From: Pararhizobium gei
GTDB lineage: Bacteria > Pseudomonadota > Alphaproteobacteria > Rhizobiales > Rhizobiaceae
Assembly (NCBI RefSeq): GCF_029223885.1
Contig: NZ_CP119409.1
Location: 2,010,001-2,074,000 of the forward strand
Direction of reading: 5' to 3'
DNA length: 64,000 bases
The notes under the pieces are model-generated. The model was not told the DNA's origin, searched no databases, and saw only the letters and a list, made by a program, of their open reading frames with translations. Position 1 is the stretch's first letter. Every line of letters begins with the position of its first letter. The position numbers were made by a program, and so were the translations under genes. Shown piece by piece: positions 63,369-64,000 of this stretch.

Positions 63369-63615
63369 GGCTTAACGCTCCGTTGGTTGATCAAGAGCTA
63401 AACGAACTCCATGAATTTGCAACAGCTTGGTCAAAAGTGGCGCCTGGGGGCGGGCGAGCGAGCTTAGCCTGTGGACCTTGTGTTCCTGTTGGGCTAGCAA
63501 AAAGAGCGGTCCTTTTGTCGAGGGTCCAGCGACCACCAGCTATGATACTGCTTTCCGATTGCGCCGCCATGCGTGCCCGCGTTTCGGACGGCTGCACTTT
63601 TTTCGGAGCGGGCCT

Positions 63616-64000
63616 ATGAGCAATACCGGCGATCATGAGAAGGAGCGGGTTGCGCTGGGCGAGGATGTCTATGACGGCTCGGACATCTATGCCGAGGACG
63701 GCTCGGTACGATCCGACTATCTCATGCATATCGGCGCTGCCATCGCGGACCGCGATCTTCTCTATCTGCGCCAGCATGTCGCGCGCCTGCACGCATCGGA
63801 AATGGGCGATCTTCTCGAGGCGATCCAGGCGGATCAGCGCCTGGCGCTCGTCTCGTTGCTCGGGGACGACTTTGATCTATCGGCGCTGACGGAGGTCGAC
63901 GAGGCGATCCGCCTGGATATCGTCGAGCATCTGCCGAACGAGCGAATTGCGGCTGCGCTGGGCGAGATGGATTCGGACGATGCCGTCTACATTCTGGAAG
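63616..64000 (+). CDS. mgtE: Magnesium transporter MgtE, N-terminal part (cut by window end)
   Basis: The frame is open from the ATG at 63616 to the window end, giving 128 residues without a stop. It shows the MgtE N-terminal domain: VARLHASEMGDLLEAIQADQRLALVSLLGDDFD, LTEVDEAIRLDIVEHLPNERIAAALGEMDSDDAVYILE. The rest (CBS domains and five transmembrane helices) lies beyond the window. GGAGCGGG precedes the start. The 247 bases from the def-like gene start to here hold no gene, and I see no M-box riboswitch. Confidence 0.85.
   Translation, partial: MSNTGDHEKERVALGEDVYDGSDIYAEDGSVRSDYLMHIGAAIADRDLLYLRQHVARLHASEMGDLLEAIQADQRLALVSLLGDDFDLSALTEVDEAIRLDIVEHLPNERIAAALGEMDSDDAVYILE

Noticed and set aside
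63369..63615. M-box or other magnesium riboswitch before mgtE
   Set aside because: No convincing conserved stems; only weak inverted repeats.

Overview
The window is a chromosomal segment of an alphaproteobacterium, most likely a member of the Rhizobiaceae (Rhizobium/Agrobacterium group). The evidence is the GC-rich codon use, the rhizobial gene order tRNA-Tyr - tRNA-Gly - tuf ... tRNA-Trp - secE - nusG - rplKAJL - rpoBC - rpsL - rpsG - fusA - tuf - S10/spc/alpha ribosomal operons, and rhizobial lineage families (DUF982, ATP12 chaperone, a peptide-deformylase-like paralogue, zinc-free S14). No plasmid, prophage or CRISPR signature was seen. Genus and species cannot be decided from this sequence alone. 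|| Layout. 1-7.6 kb: penicillin-binding protein 1A, prfB (RF2) with its programmed +1 frameshift, a damaged IS630-family insertion sequence inserted exactly at the stop codon of a small secreted-protein gene, NAD kinase, a DUF982 protein and a small tail-anchored protein. 7.6-12.6 kb: small membrane protein, tRNA-Thr, DUF1275 membrane protein, a divergent LysR regulator/azoreductase pair, a stand-alone PhnA C-terminal domain, RlmB methyltransferase, tRNA-Tyr and tRNA-Gly. 12.8-50.0 kb: the translation/transcription core, with two tuf genes, secE-nusG, rplKA, rplJL, rpoBC, rpsL-rpsG-fusA-tuf, the S10-spc-alpha cluster with secY and adk, and rpoA-rplQ. It is interrupted by a glycosyltransferase (GT8) and an epimerase between tuf1 and tRNA-Trp, and by two small uncharacterised minus-strand genes between rpoC and rpsL. 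50.2-53.5 kb: Do-family protease, RarA, and a guanidine-II riboswitch controlling an SMR/Gdx guanidinium exporter. 53.5-60.6 kb: a minus-strand run of ten genes (HTH regulator, class III alcohol dehydrogenase, GNAT, DUF188, DUF1345, S-formylglutathione hydrolase, CrcB, RluC, HAD phosphatase, ATP12 chaperone). 60.7-64 kb: EamA transporter, LipB, tRNA-Leu, PDF-like protein and the 5' part of mgtE, cut by the window end. || Working together: most of the window is the protein-synthesis machinery plus RNA polymerase subunits, the Sec channel and peptidoglycan synthesis. Its RNA leaders are the most interesting non-coding content. They include a recognisable L10 leader, a structured rplK leader, terminator-like hairpins at nearly every long gap inside the ribosomal operons, and two copies of a covarying hairpin in front of rpsK. 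adhC and fghA supply the two steps of glutathione-dependent formaldehyde oxidation. The guanidine-II riboswitch/Gdx pair is a self-contained guanidinium detoxification unit. All assignments come from reading the sequence; no database search was run.
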